Made by a program: the position numbers and the translations under genes | The notes under the pieces: model-generated | The model's database searches: none | What the model was told of the DNA's origin: nothing | Seen by the model: the letters and a program-made list of their open reading frames with translations, nothing else | Assembly (NCBI GenBank): GCA_042408665.1 | Contig: JBHOQW010000295.1 | Location: 1-28,073, forward strand | Direction of reading: 5' to 3' | Source of the DNA: CAUJGQ01 sp042408665 | GTDB taxonomy: Bacteria > Chloroflexota > Dehalococcoidia > CAUJGQ01 | DNA: 28,073 bases | In this document: in pieces, positions 14,988-22,161 of the stretch | Numbering within the stretch: the stretch's first letter is position 1 | Layout: each line of letters starts with the position of its first letter

Positions 14988-17369
14988 ATGAGCGGCTCCG
15001 TGCACACCGGGCAACCACCTGCCAACGCCGCGGAGCATCGAGACGTGGCTCCTTTGGCGGGGCTGCGCGTCCTCGACCTCACGACCACGGTGGCCGGTGC
15101 CGTCGCCACCATGCTCCTGCGCGACTTCGGCGCCGAGGTGACGCTGGTGGAGCCGCCGGGCGGCCACCCGCTGGCCGCTGAGCTGGGCTTCCGCGTGTGG
15201 GGTTTCGGTAAACACCGGATGGTGGCCGACCTGCACACCGCGCGCGGCCGTCGCCGGGTGGCGCAACTGGCGCGCGAGGCGGACGTGCTGGTGGAGGACC
15301 TGGCCGTTGGGGCGTTGGCGCGGCTGGGCTTGGCCGGGGCGACGCTGCAGGAGGTGAACCCCCGCCTTATCCACGTCTCGATCACGGCCTGTGGGCCGCG
15401 TGGCCCCTGGCGCGACCTGCCGCCGGACGAGGCGCTGGTGGCCGCCCTCTCCGGTACCATGCGCCGGCAGCCCTCCTTCCGCGAGGGGCCGTCCTACTTC
15501 GTGCTGCCGCTCTGCTCCTATGCCGCGGCACTGCTGGCGCTGCACGGGATCGGCGCGGCCCTGGTGACGCGCCAGCGCACCGGTGTGGGGGCACGGGTTG
15601 AGACCTCCCTGCTGGCCGGCGCCCTGGCCATGAGCTCGGCGACGTTCGCGGTGGCGGAGCGCGGCGAGCCGGCGCCGCCGCTGACCCGCCACCCGCTGGG
15701 GCAGCTCCCCCTCTACCGCCTCTACCAGACCCAGGACGGGCGCTGGCTGCACCTGGGCGGTCTCACCGCGCGCTTCTGGCCGCGCGTGGCCCTGGCCGTC
15801 GGCCGCCCGGAGCTGATCTCCGACCCGCGCTTTCAGAACGCGCCGCGTATGGCAACCGAGGATGACCGGCGCGCGCTCATGCACATCCTGGCGGCCGAGT
15901 TCGATCGGCGGCCCTTTGCGGAGTGGGACCGCATCCTGGACGAGCACGACGTGCCGTACGGCCCCGCGCTCACCGTGGACGAGTTCCTGCACGACCCGCA
16001 GCTTCGTCACCAGGGCCTGGTGGTGACGGTGGAGCACCCGGAGGTGGGCCGCATGGAGCGCGTGGGCCGCGTCATCCGCTTCGAGCGGCGCGGCGAGCTG
16101 CCGGCCTGGTCTTCACCCTCACCCCCGGCCCCTCTCCCGCGTGCGGGAGAGGGGTGGCCGAAGGCCGAGGTGGGGGCGGTGAGCGCCGCGCCCCTGGCCG
16201 GCGTGCGCGTGCTCGACGCCTCCGGCTACATCGCCGGCGCCTACGGCGGCGCGTTCCTGGCCGATCTGGGCGCCGACGTGATCAAGGTCGAGGGGCCGGA
16301 GGGGGACGGGCTGCGCGGTCCCGGCGGCGGCTTCTTGTCCTGGAACCGGGGCAAGCGCGGCGTGTGCCTGGACCTACGCACGGCGGAGGGGCGCGCCGCG
16401 TACCTGCGTTTGGCCGCGCAGGCGGACGTCGTGCTGGAGAACATGCGTCCCGGGGTGGCCGATCGGCTTGGTGTCGGCTATAACGCGGTGCAGGCGGTGA
16501 ACCCGCGCATCGTCTACTGCTACGTGAGCGCCTACGGCTCCACCGGGCCGTACCGGCACAAGCCGGGCTTCGACCCCATCCTGCAGGCGCGCAGCGGCAT
16601 CGAGCGCGCCCAGGGCGGGCTGGAGATGCCACCGGTGTTCTTGGTGCCGCCGGTGACGGACAACACGGCGGCGATGCTCAACGCGCTCGGCATCCTGCTG
16701 GCGCTCTATTACCGCGAGCGTACGGGCGAGGGGCTGTGGGTGGAGACCTCGTTGCTGGCGGCGGCGGCCTTACTGCAATCGGACAGCCTCACCGCCTACG
16801 AGGGGCGGCCGCCACGCGCCGCCAACGACCGTGAGCACCTGGGGCCGCACGCCCTGCGCCGGTTGTACCGCTGCCGCGACGGCTGGCTGATGCTCGCCTG
16901 CCGGGGTGAGCGCGATTGGCGCGCGCTCTGCGCTGCGCTCGGCCGACTGGAATGGCGGGAGGACCCCCGCTTCGCCACGCCGGAGGCGCGAGCCGGTAAC
17001 CAGCGTGCCCTGGCGGAGGCCCTGGCGATGCGCTTGGCGGCGATGCCGCTGGCGCGGGCGGTGCGTGCCCTTCACCGGCGGCGGGTGCCGTGCGCGCCGG
17101 CCACGGGTGTGTGCGAGGGTCTCGATGAGCCGCAACTTGTGGAGAACGGCTACGTGGTGACCTTTACCCACCCGGTGCTGGGAACCGTGCGCCAGGCGGC
17201 GGGGCTGGTGCGCGTCAACGGGGTTGGCCCGGCCTGCGTGCGGCCCGCGCCCCTCCTGGGCGAGCACACGCGCGAGGTGCTGGCCGAAGCGGGGTTCGCG
17301 CGGGACGAGATCGAGCGCCTGCTCGCTGCTGCGATCGCGCGGGAGACCAGCCTGCTCACGGTGTATTAG
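14988..17369 (+). CDS. Fused double family III CoA-transferase (two CaiB/BaiF domains)
   Basis: 793 residues from ATG at 14988 (GAGG at 14975-14978; GTG at 14982 is an alternative). Domain 1 (about 20-370) and domain 2 (about 400-785) each start with P-L-A-G-[LV]-R-V-L-D and contain the A-D/A-E-V Rossmann segment, N-P-R and R-Q/E-R-T-G motifs of family III. Domain 2 keeps the nucleophile, Asp558 in V-T-D-N-T-A-A (codon 16659-16661). Domain 1 has Ser177 at the same place (L-C-S-Y-A-A). The linker at about 375-397 is the translation of a palindromic repeat. DddD, a DMSP CoA-transferase/lyase, has the same two-domain layout with Asp in the second domain, but nothing else points to DMSP here. Last gene of the plus-strand island; substrate unknown. 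Confidence 0.87.
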   Translation: MSGSVHTGQPPANAAEHRDVAPLAGLRVLDLTTTVAGAVATMLLRDFGAEVTLVEPPGGHPLAAELGFRVWGFGKHRMVADLHTARGRRRVAQLAREADVLVEDLAVGALARLGLAGATLQEVNPRLIHVSITACGPRGPWRDLPPDEALVAALSGTMRRQPSFREGPSYFVLPLCSYAAALLALHGIGAALVTRQRTGVGARVETSLLAGALAMSSATFAVAERGEPAPPLTRHPLGQLPLYRLYQTQDGRWLHLGGLTARFWPRVALAVGRPELISDPRFQNAPRMATEDDRRALMHILAAEFDRRPFAEWDRILDEHDVPYGPALTVDEFLHDPQLRHQGLVVTVEHPEVGRMERVGRVIRFERRGELPAWSSPSPPAPLPRAGEGWPKAEVGAVSAAPLAGVRVLDASGYIAGAYGGAFLADLGADVIKVEGPEGDGLRGPGGGFLSWNRGKRGVCLDLRTAEGRAAYLRLAAQADVVLENMRPGVADRLGVGYNAVQAVNPRIVYCYVSAYGSTGPYRHKPGFDPILQARSGIERAQGGLEMPPVFLVPPVTDNTAAMLNALGILLALYYRERTGEGLWVETSLLAAAALLQSDSLTAYEGRPPRAANDREHLGPHALRRLYRCRDGWLMLACRGERDWRALCAALGRLEWREDPRFATPEARAGNQRALAEALAMRLAAMPLARAVRALHRRRVPCAPATGVCEGLDEPQLVENGYVVTFTHPVLGTVRQAAGLVRVNGVGPACVRPAPLLGEHTREVLAEAGFARDEIERLLAAAIARETSLLTVY
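16112..16178. repeat. REP-like palindromic repeat inside a coding linker
   Basis: A C-rich run followed by CCCCTCTCCCGC (16129-16140) and its exact reverse complement (16143-16154), then a G-rich tail, is the form of a dispersed intergenic palindrome seen in many high-G+C genomes. Here it is read in frame as S-P-S-P-P-A-P-L-P-R-A-G-E-G within the double CoA-transferase linker. No second copy was found in the window. Confidence 0.6.
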
Positions 17370-17384
17370 GCGCGAGGGCGCGCC
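17369..17384. terminator. Short bidirectional hairpin between convergent genes
   Basis: GGCGCG (17369-17374) and CGCGCC (17379-17384) form a 6-bp stem with a 4-base loop that fills the 15-bp gap between the stop of the fusion CoA-transferase and the stop of tatA. It could end transcription from both sides; there is only TT behind it on the plus side. Confidence 0.4.
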
Positions 17385-17663
17385 TTAGGCCGCACCCGGG
17401 GTGGTGATGTCGGGCATGCGGGCGGGGGATTCACGCGGCACAAAGTCGCGCAGCGGCGGGGTGGGCAGGGCGGCGCTGGCCGGAGGCTCCCCACCGGTCG
17501 GCATGGGGCGCTCGTGCCCGTTGCCCTCGTCCTCGCGCAGCGCCTGCCGGAACTCGCGCACGCTGTGGCCGAGGGCGGCGCCCAGATCGGCTACCCGGCC
17601 GGCGCCGAACAGCACCACCACGATCCCCAACACCAGCAAGAGCTCCATCGGGCCGATGTCCAC
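17385..17663 (-). CDS. tatA: Twin-arginine translocase subunit TatA
   Basis: 92 residues from a GTG at 17663 that has GGAGG seven bases upstream; starting further upstream would place an arginine-rich leader before the membrane helix. The N-terminus M-D-I-G-P-M-E-L-L-L-V-L-G-I-V-V-V-L-F-G is the TatA/B membrane helix with its I-G-P-x-E entry, followed by the F-G hinge and an amphipathic helix (V-A-D-L-G-A-A-L-G-H-S-V-R-E-F-R). The C-terminal half is Pro-rich and polar. TatA oligomers form the pore for folded-protein export. tatC is not in the window. It lies 3' to 3' against the fusion CoA-transferase. Confidence 0.85.
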   Translation of the reverse strand: MDIGPMELLLVLGIVVVLFGAGRVADLGAALGHSVREFRQALREDEGNGHERPMPTGGEPPASAALPTPPLRDFVPRESPARMPDITTPGAA

Positions 17664-17705
17664 GGCCAGGCCTCCGTGGTGACGCCGCCTGGGGTTCACG
17701 GGCAG

Positions 17706-17735
17706 TCATGCTGAGCGCAGCGCATCCTTGGGGAC
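17706..17735. repeat. Degenerate dispersed repeat (CATGCTGAGCG type)
   Basis: GTCATGCTGAGCGCAGCG at 17706-17723 followed by CATCC resembles the TCAT[GT]CTGAGCGxAGCG intergenic repeat family common in Chloroflexota and some other bacteria. Only one copy is present, and the match is from memory. The rest of 17664-17953 between tatA and the KdpE-like gene holds no gene that I can support. Confidence 0.4.
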
Positions 17736-17953
17736 GCGGAGGAGAGAGGGGGAGGGGGATACCCCTGCACTGCGCCCAGCGTGACCGCCCGTGAGCCGTG
17801 CCGGGCCGACCGGTTCGGTTCTGCCCCGCCGCCCACCGGCAGCCGGCCGACCCGGGCATTTCCCACTGTAGCGCGCGGTGGATCACGGCCGCGTCATAAA
17901 GGGAGCGCGTCGGCGTAAGCCGCGCATAAGAAAAACGGAGGCGAGCAGGGCGG

Positions 17954-18649
17954 TCACCCTTGCTCGTCCGGGAGGCGGAAGCGGTAGCCGATCCCCGGCT
18001 CGGTGACGATGTAGCGGGGGTGGGAGGGATCGGGCTCCAGCTTGCGGCGCAGGGAGAGGACGACATTGCGCAGGTACTGCGTCTCGTGCGCGTACTCCGG
18101 CCCCCAGACGGTGCGCAGGATCATGCTGTGGGTGAGCACGCGCCCCGCGTTGGTTACCAGGTACTTGAGCACGTCGTACTCCTTCGGGGTGAGCGCCACC
18201 TCATAGCCGTGCGCCGTCACGCGCCGTCGGTCAAAGTCGACTTGAAGATCGTCCACCCGAAAGATGGGTGCGCCGCGCGCATGGGCAGCGTGGCGCAGTG
18301 CCACCCGCATGCGGGCCAACAGCTCGTCCGTGCCGAAGGGCTTGGTGAGGTAGTCGTCCGCGCCGAGGTCCAGCGCCTCAACCTTGGTCTGCTCCTCGCC
18401 GCGGGCGGAGAGCACGATGATCGGCACCGAGGAGCGTTCGCGCAACCGGCGGCAGACCTCACGCCCGTCCAGGTCCGGCAGCATCAGGTCCAGCAGCACG
18501 AGGTCCGGCAGGCGGCGCGCGGCCTCGGCCAGCGCCGCCTGGCCGGTAGGAGCGGTGACCACGTCGTAGCCGTGCCCGGCCAGGATAAGCCGCAGTGACC
18601 GCAGCATCTGCGGCTCGTCTTCCACCACGAGAACACGCGCCCCTTTCAT
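17954..18649 (-). CDS. kdpE: KdpE-like response regulator (OmpR family)
   Basis: 231 residues. Receiver domain at about 4-118 with the acidic pair E10/D11, phosphorylation site Asp54 in L-L-D-L-M-L-P-D, Ser in V-L-S-A-R, and Lys in L-T-K-P-F; then a winged-helix domain at about 130-228 with L-T-P-K-E-Y and the recognition region. The stretch Y-A-H-E-T-Q-Y-L-R and the ending T-E-P-G-I-G-Y-R-F are typical of KdpE. KdpE normally activates the potassium pump genes kdpFABC, which are not in this window, so the target may differ. Its ATG overlaps the kinase stop by 4 bp (ATGA), so the pair is translated together. Confidence 0.85.
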   Translation of the reverse strand: MKGARVLVVEDEPQMLRSLRLILAGHGYDVVTAPTGQAALAEAARRLPDLVLLDLMLPDLDGREVCRRLRERSSVPIIVLSARGEEQTKVEALDLGADDYLTKPFGTDELLARMRVALRHAAHARGAPIFRVDDLQVDFDRRRVTAHGYEVALTPKEYDVLKYLVTNAGRVLTHSMILRTVWGPEYAHETQYLRNVVLSLRRKLEPDPSHPRYIVTEPGIGYRFRLPDEQG

Positions 18650-20250
18650 CGTGCGGCCACGGGCTCCTGCCCGGCGAGGGGGACCGGTGCCGGCACCGGC
18701 AGGGTGAAGACGAACCGGGCGCCGCCGGTGGGCGCATCCTCCACCCAGATGCGCCCACCGTGCGCCTCCACCAGCCCTTTGCAGATAGCCAGGCCCAGGC
18801 CCGTGCCGGCGGCGCGGCCGGCGTGCGGCGCCCGATAAAACTTGTCGAACACCCGCTCGCGCTCCGATAGGGGGATGCCTGGCCCTTGGTCGGAGACGCT
18901 CACCTCGATGGCGCCGTCCAGACGGCGGGCGCCCACGCGGATGGCCGTGCCGGCCGGGGCGTACTTGGCGGCGTTCTCGATCAGGTTGGCGATCACCTGC
19001 CCGATCTGGACGTAATCGAGGCGGGCGGCGCCGGTGTCCGGCGCGACGTCGATCTCCAGCCGGTGCGCGCGCGCTATCGGTTCCATACGGGCGACCACGG
19101 TCTCCACCAGCTCGGTTACATCGTACCAGTCCAGGTCCGGCCGCAAGGCACCGCCCTCGATGCGGGAAAGGTCAAGCAGATCGCTCACCAAGCGGGTGAG
19201 GCGGTCGGTCTCCTCGTTCACGGCCGCCAGAAGCTCGCGCTGGGTGTCGGGGTCCCAGTGCATGTCGGGCTGGAGCAGGCTGGAGACGGAGGCCTTGATG
19301 GCGGCCAGCGGCGTGCGCAGATCGTGGGAGACGGCGGCCAGCAGCGCGGACTTGAGCCGGCTGGCCTCGTGCAGCGCCTCGGCCTGGGCGGCCTCGTGCA
19401 GCAGGCGGGCGCGGTCCGCCGCCAGCGCCGCCTGATCGGCGAAGGCTTGCAGCAGGCGCATCTCATCGTCCGTGATGGAGCGGGCCTCGACGCGGCCGGC
19501 GACGCGTAGCACCCCGATCACCTCATCGCCCACCCGCATGGGCAGGTAGACGACGGGCGCTCGTCGGCCGCGCAGGCCGACGATGCGTGGTGCGCCGCGG
19601 CCGCGTTGGGGGCCGAGCGAGACCGGTCGTGCCTCGTGCAGGGCGCGGTTCGCCGCCTGGCGCTCGTCCGCCGTGCCAAGCGGCTGCTGCGCGGCGCCGC
19701 TCCACGCCGTCGGCGTGAGGCTCTCCCCGTCGCGCAGCAGCACATCGCACGATTCGGCGCCGAAGGTGTCGCGCACGCGACGACAGATGGCGGAGAGGGC
19801 GGCGGTGCGGTCCGTCTCGGTGATGATCAGGCGGGAGAGCTCGTACAGCACCCGCGCCTCCCGCTCGCGGCGGCGCGCGGCCGCCTCACCGGCGCGGGCG
19901 CGGGCGAGCAGGGCGCTGGTCAGGGCGGCCACGCTCAAGAAGACCAGCAGCTCCAGCATGTTGCCGAAGTCGCGCACGTTGAGCTGGTAGAGCGGTTCCT
20001 GGAAGAAGTAGTTGAAGGACAGGTTGGCGGCCACAGAGGCGAAGCGCGCTGGCCCCCACCCCCAGCGGGCGGCGATCAACACCACCAGGAGGAGGTACAG
20101 GAAACCGATATTGAGGGCGCTGAGGTGCTCGCGCAGCGGTACGAGGAACGCGGTGAGCGCGGCGACGGCCGCCGTGGTGGCGGCGTACCGCGGCACCCGT
20201 TCGCCCAGACGCCAACGCTCGAGATTGAACCCGACATCGAGCCGCCTCAT
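18646..20250 (-). CDS. KdpD-like sensor histidine kinase without the KdpD/USP N-terminal domains
   Basis: 534 residues from the ATG at 20250 (MRRLDVGFN). Four closely spaced membrane segments at about 22-117 with the F-L-Y-L-L-L-V-V-L-I-A-A-R-W-G and F-N-Y-F-F-Q-E-P segments match the KdpD membrane domain (DUF4118). A GAF domain follows at about 135-280, then HisKA with His309 in V-S-H-D-L-R-T-P-L-A-A-I-K, and an HATPase domain with N-L-I-E-N-A-A-K-Y (N box), D-Q-G-P-G-I-P and T-G-L-G-L-A-I. Full KdpD is about 900 residues and has an N-terminal sensor plus a universal-stress domain; both are missing here. The ligand sensed is unknown. The stop overlaps the kdpE-like start; the gene lies 61 bp after the atypical regulator. 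Confidence 0.87.
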   Translation of the reverse strand: MRRLDVGFNLERWRLGERVPRYAATTAAVAALTAFLVPLREHLSALNIGFLYLLLVVLIAARWGWGPARFASVAANLSFNYFFQEPLYQLNVRDFGNMLELLVFLSVAALTSALLARARAGEAAARRREREARVLYELSRLIITETDRTAALSAICRRVRDTFGAESCDVLLRDGESLTPTAWSGAAQQPLGTADERQAANRALHEARPVSLGPQRGRGAPRIVGLRGRRAPVVYLPMRVGDEVIGVLRVAGRVEARSITDDEMRLLQAFADQAALAADRARLLHEAAQAEALHEASRLKSALLAAVSHDLRTPLAAIKASVSSLLQPDMHWDPDTQRELLAAVNEETDRLTRLVSDLLDLSRIEGGALRPDLDWYDVTELVETVVARMEPIARAHRLEIDVAPDTGAARLDYVQIGQVIANLIENAAKYAPAGTAIRVGARRLDGAIEVSVSDQGPGIPLSERERVFDKFYRAPHAGRAAGTGLGLAICKGLVEAHGGRIWVEDAPTGGARFVFTLPVPAPVPLAGQEPVAAR

Positions 20251-20311
20251 ACCGCGATGGTAACACCGATACCAGCGATACGTGGCGTCCCGCGCCCGCC
20301 CGGCGGCGGGG

Positions 20312-20980
20312 TTATACCTGGTCGCGGAAGCGGTAGCCCACGTTGCGGATCGTCTCGATGAAGGTGCGATGACCGTCCTCGATCTTGGCACGCAGGCGGC
20401 GGATGTGCACGTCCACGGTGCGGGCGCCGCCGTAGTAGTCGTAGCCCCAGACGCGGTTGAGCAGCGCCTCGCGCGTGAACACCTTGCCCCGGTTGAGGGC
20501 CAGAAAGCGCAGGAGCTCGTACTCTTTGTACGTGAGCGCCACGTGCTGTCCGGCCACCGTGACCCGGTAGTTGGCCAGGTCGATCACGAGATCGCCAAAG
20601 CGGAGGATATGCTCCGGCTCGTCGCGGCGGCGCTTGCGCACGGCGATGCGGATGCGCGTCGCCAGCTCTTCCGGCAGGGCCGGCCAGATGACAAAGTCGT
20701 CTGCCGGGGGACCGGCCTCATAGGCGGTGAGGTCGTCCGGGGCGAGGAGGGCGACGATCGCCACCTGCTCGGCGAGCTGCTTATCTGCCAGCAGGCCGTC
20801 CAGCACGGCGCGGGTGGCGGCGGAAAACTCCACCAGGGCCGCGTCTGGGTGGGTTTCCTTGACGGCCGGCAGAACGTCGGCGGCGGGGATCAGCTCGGGA
20901 ACGAGCCCCTGCCGGCGCAACGGCTCGGCTAGCTGTTGCGCACGGTCCTCAGACAGGGCGACGACGGCGACGCGGGTCAC
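20312..20980 (-). CDS. OmpR-type winged-helix regulator with degenerate receiver
   Basis: 222 residues from a GTG at 20980 with GAGG eight bases upstream; the frame before it is not protein-like. The C-terminal winged helix (about 125-222) is intact: L-T-Y-K-E-Y-E-L-L-R-F-L, V-F-T-R-E-A-L-L-N-R-V-W-G-Y, T-V-D-V-H-I-R-R-L-R, V-G-Y-R-F. The receiver (about 1-115) keeps the fold pattern, including A-D-D-F, but the acidic pair is lost (A8/L9), the phosphoacceptor Asp is Glu51, the Thr/Ser is Leu79 and the Lys is Trp99. It cannot be phosphorylated in the usual way and probably works as a constitutive or ligand-controlled regulator. It precedes the KdpD-like and KdpE-like genes on the same strand with a 61-bp gap. 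Confidence 0.85.
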   Translation of the reverse strand: MTRVAVVALSEDRAQQLAEPLRRQGLVPELIPAADVLPAVKETHPDAALVEFSAATRAVLDGLLADKQLAEQVAIVALLAPDDLTAYEAGPPADDFVIWPALPEELATRIRIAVRKRRRDEPEHILRFGDLVIDLANYRVTVAGQHVALTYKEYELLRFLALNRGKVFTREALLNRVWGYDYYGGARTVDVHIRRLRAKIEDGHRTFIETIRNVGYRFRDQV

Positions 20981-21051
20981 GGGCGGGGCCTCAACGGCGA
21001 GCTCGGGCGGCCGCAGGTGGCACGGGAGGCAACGCGGGCCGCTCTGCTGCC

Positions 21052-21057
21052 AGTATA
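21052..21057 (-). promoter_or_regulatory. -10-like element upstream of the atypical regulator
   Basis: On the minus strand TATACT occupies 21057-21052, about 70 bp before the GTG at 20980. No good -35 is found 16-18 bp upstream. On the plus strand TATCAT at 21163-21168 is a possible -10 for lipA, again without a clear -35. Confidence 0.35.
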
Positions 21058-21200
21058 GCGAGAACGGCGTCCTGGCCGGCCGCGCGCCATCGCCCCGGCG
21101 CACCGGGAAGGCCCAGCCCCACGGGCGGGGCGGCCGCACGGCCACGACGGGGTACCGTGGGGTATCATGGGGGTGGCCATATCGGGCCGGGGAGACCGTC

Positions 21201-22136
21201 ATGGTGATCGAGCAGCGCCCGCGCAAGCCGGAGTGGTTGCGGGTCCGCTTTCCCGGTGGGCCGAACTACCTCCGCCTGAAGGGCTTGATGCGCTCCCAGC
21301 GCCTGCACACCGTCTGCGAGGAGGCGCGCTGCCCCAACATCGGCGAATGCTGGGAGGCCGGCACCGCCACCTTCATGATCCTGGGCGATATCTGCACCCG
21401 CGCCTGCTCCTTTTGCGCCGTCACCAGCGGCCGGCCGCGGGCATTGGACTTCGAGGAGCCCCGGCGGGTGGCCGAGGCCGTGGTGCAGATGGGCCTGCGC
21501 CACGTCGTGGTCACCAGTGTGAACCGCGACGACGTGCCGGACGGCGGCGCGCGGGTGTTCGCGGACACGATCCGCTGGATCCGGCGTCTCTCCCCCGGCA
21601 CCAGCGTGGAGGTGCTGGTCCCGGATTTCATGGGCAACTGGGACGCGCTGGCCACGGTGATGGCGGCTCGACCGGACATCCTCAACCACAACATCGAGAC
21701 GGTGCCGCGCCTCTACCCGAAAGTGCGCCACAAGGCGCGCTACGAGCGCTCCCTGGAGCTGCTGGAGCGGGCCAAGCTGCTCGACCCCGGCACCATCACC
21801 AAGAGCGGGGTGATGCTGGGCCTGGGCGAGACCCGCGCCGAGCTGACCGAGGTCATGCGTGACCTGCGCATGGTGGATGTGGACGTGCTGACCGTGGGCC
21901 AGTACTTGCGGCCGGTGAACTCGCCTCGCCACCCGCCGGTGGACCGGTATGTGCCGCCGGAGGAGTTCGCCGCTATCCGGGAGGAGGCGCTGGCGCTCGG
22001 CTTCCGGCATGTGGAGTCCGGCCCGCTGGTGCGCAGCTCCTACCACGCCGAGCGGCAGGTGCCCGGCGGCGCCCGCGGCCCCCGCCCGGACGCGCCGCTG
22101 GCGCTGCCCCTGTTCGAGGCCGATCACCCCCAGTGA
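21201..22136 (+). CDS. lipA: Lipoyl synthase
   Basis: 311 residues from the ATG at 21201, with GGGGAG upstream. Radical SAM enzyme that inserts two sulfurs into octanoyl groups on lipoyl carrier domains. Both iron-sulfur clusters are accounted for: the auxiliary cluster C39-x4-C44-x5-C50 (in T-V-C-E-E-A-R-C-P-N-I-G-E-C) and the radical SAM cluster C65-x3-C69-x2-C72 (C-T-R-A-C-S-F-C). The C-terminal R-S-S-Y at 278-281 supplies the Ser ligand of the auxiliary cluster. Other marks are S-V-N-R-D-D and N-H-N-I-E-T-V. No lipB or lplA is adjacent. It is probably co-transcribed with the Sua5-like gene 25 bp downstream. Confidence 0.97.
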   Translation: MVIEQRPRKPEWLRVRFPGGPNYLRLKGLMRSQRLHTVCEEARCPNIGECWEAGTATFMILGDICTRACSFCAVTSGRPRALDFEEPRRVAEAVVQMGLRHVVVTSVNRDDVPDGGARVFADTIRWIRRLSPGTSVEVLVPDFMGNWDALATVMAARPDILNHNIETVPRLYPKVRHKARYERSLELLERAKLLDPGTITKSGVMLGLGETRAELTEVMRDLRMVDVDVLTVGQYLRPVNSPRHPPVDRYVPPEEFAAIREEALALGFRHVESGPLVRSSYHAERQVPGGARGPRPDAPLALPLFEADHPQ

Positions 22137-22161
22137 GGGTGCCCCCGGATCGAGCCATGTG

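Noticed and set aside
13363..15018. 551-residue minus-strand frame opposite the PHP and crotonase genes
   Set aside because: It is the mirror of two genes with intact catalytic-fold motifs and looks low-complexity.
16129..16154. Palindrome read as a transcription terminator
   Set aside because: It is inside an uninterrupted reading frame and lacks a T-run; the flanking C-rich and G-rich arms fit a dispersed repeat better.
14988..17369. Assignment of the fusion as DddD (DMSP CoA-transferase/lyase)
   Set aside because: Only the two-domain layout agrees. No DMSP transporter or partner gene is near, and many other fused or paired family III enzymes are possible.
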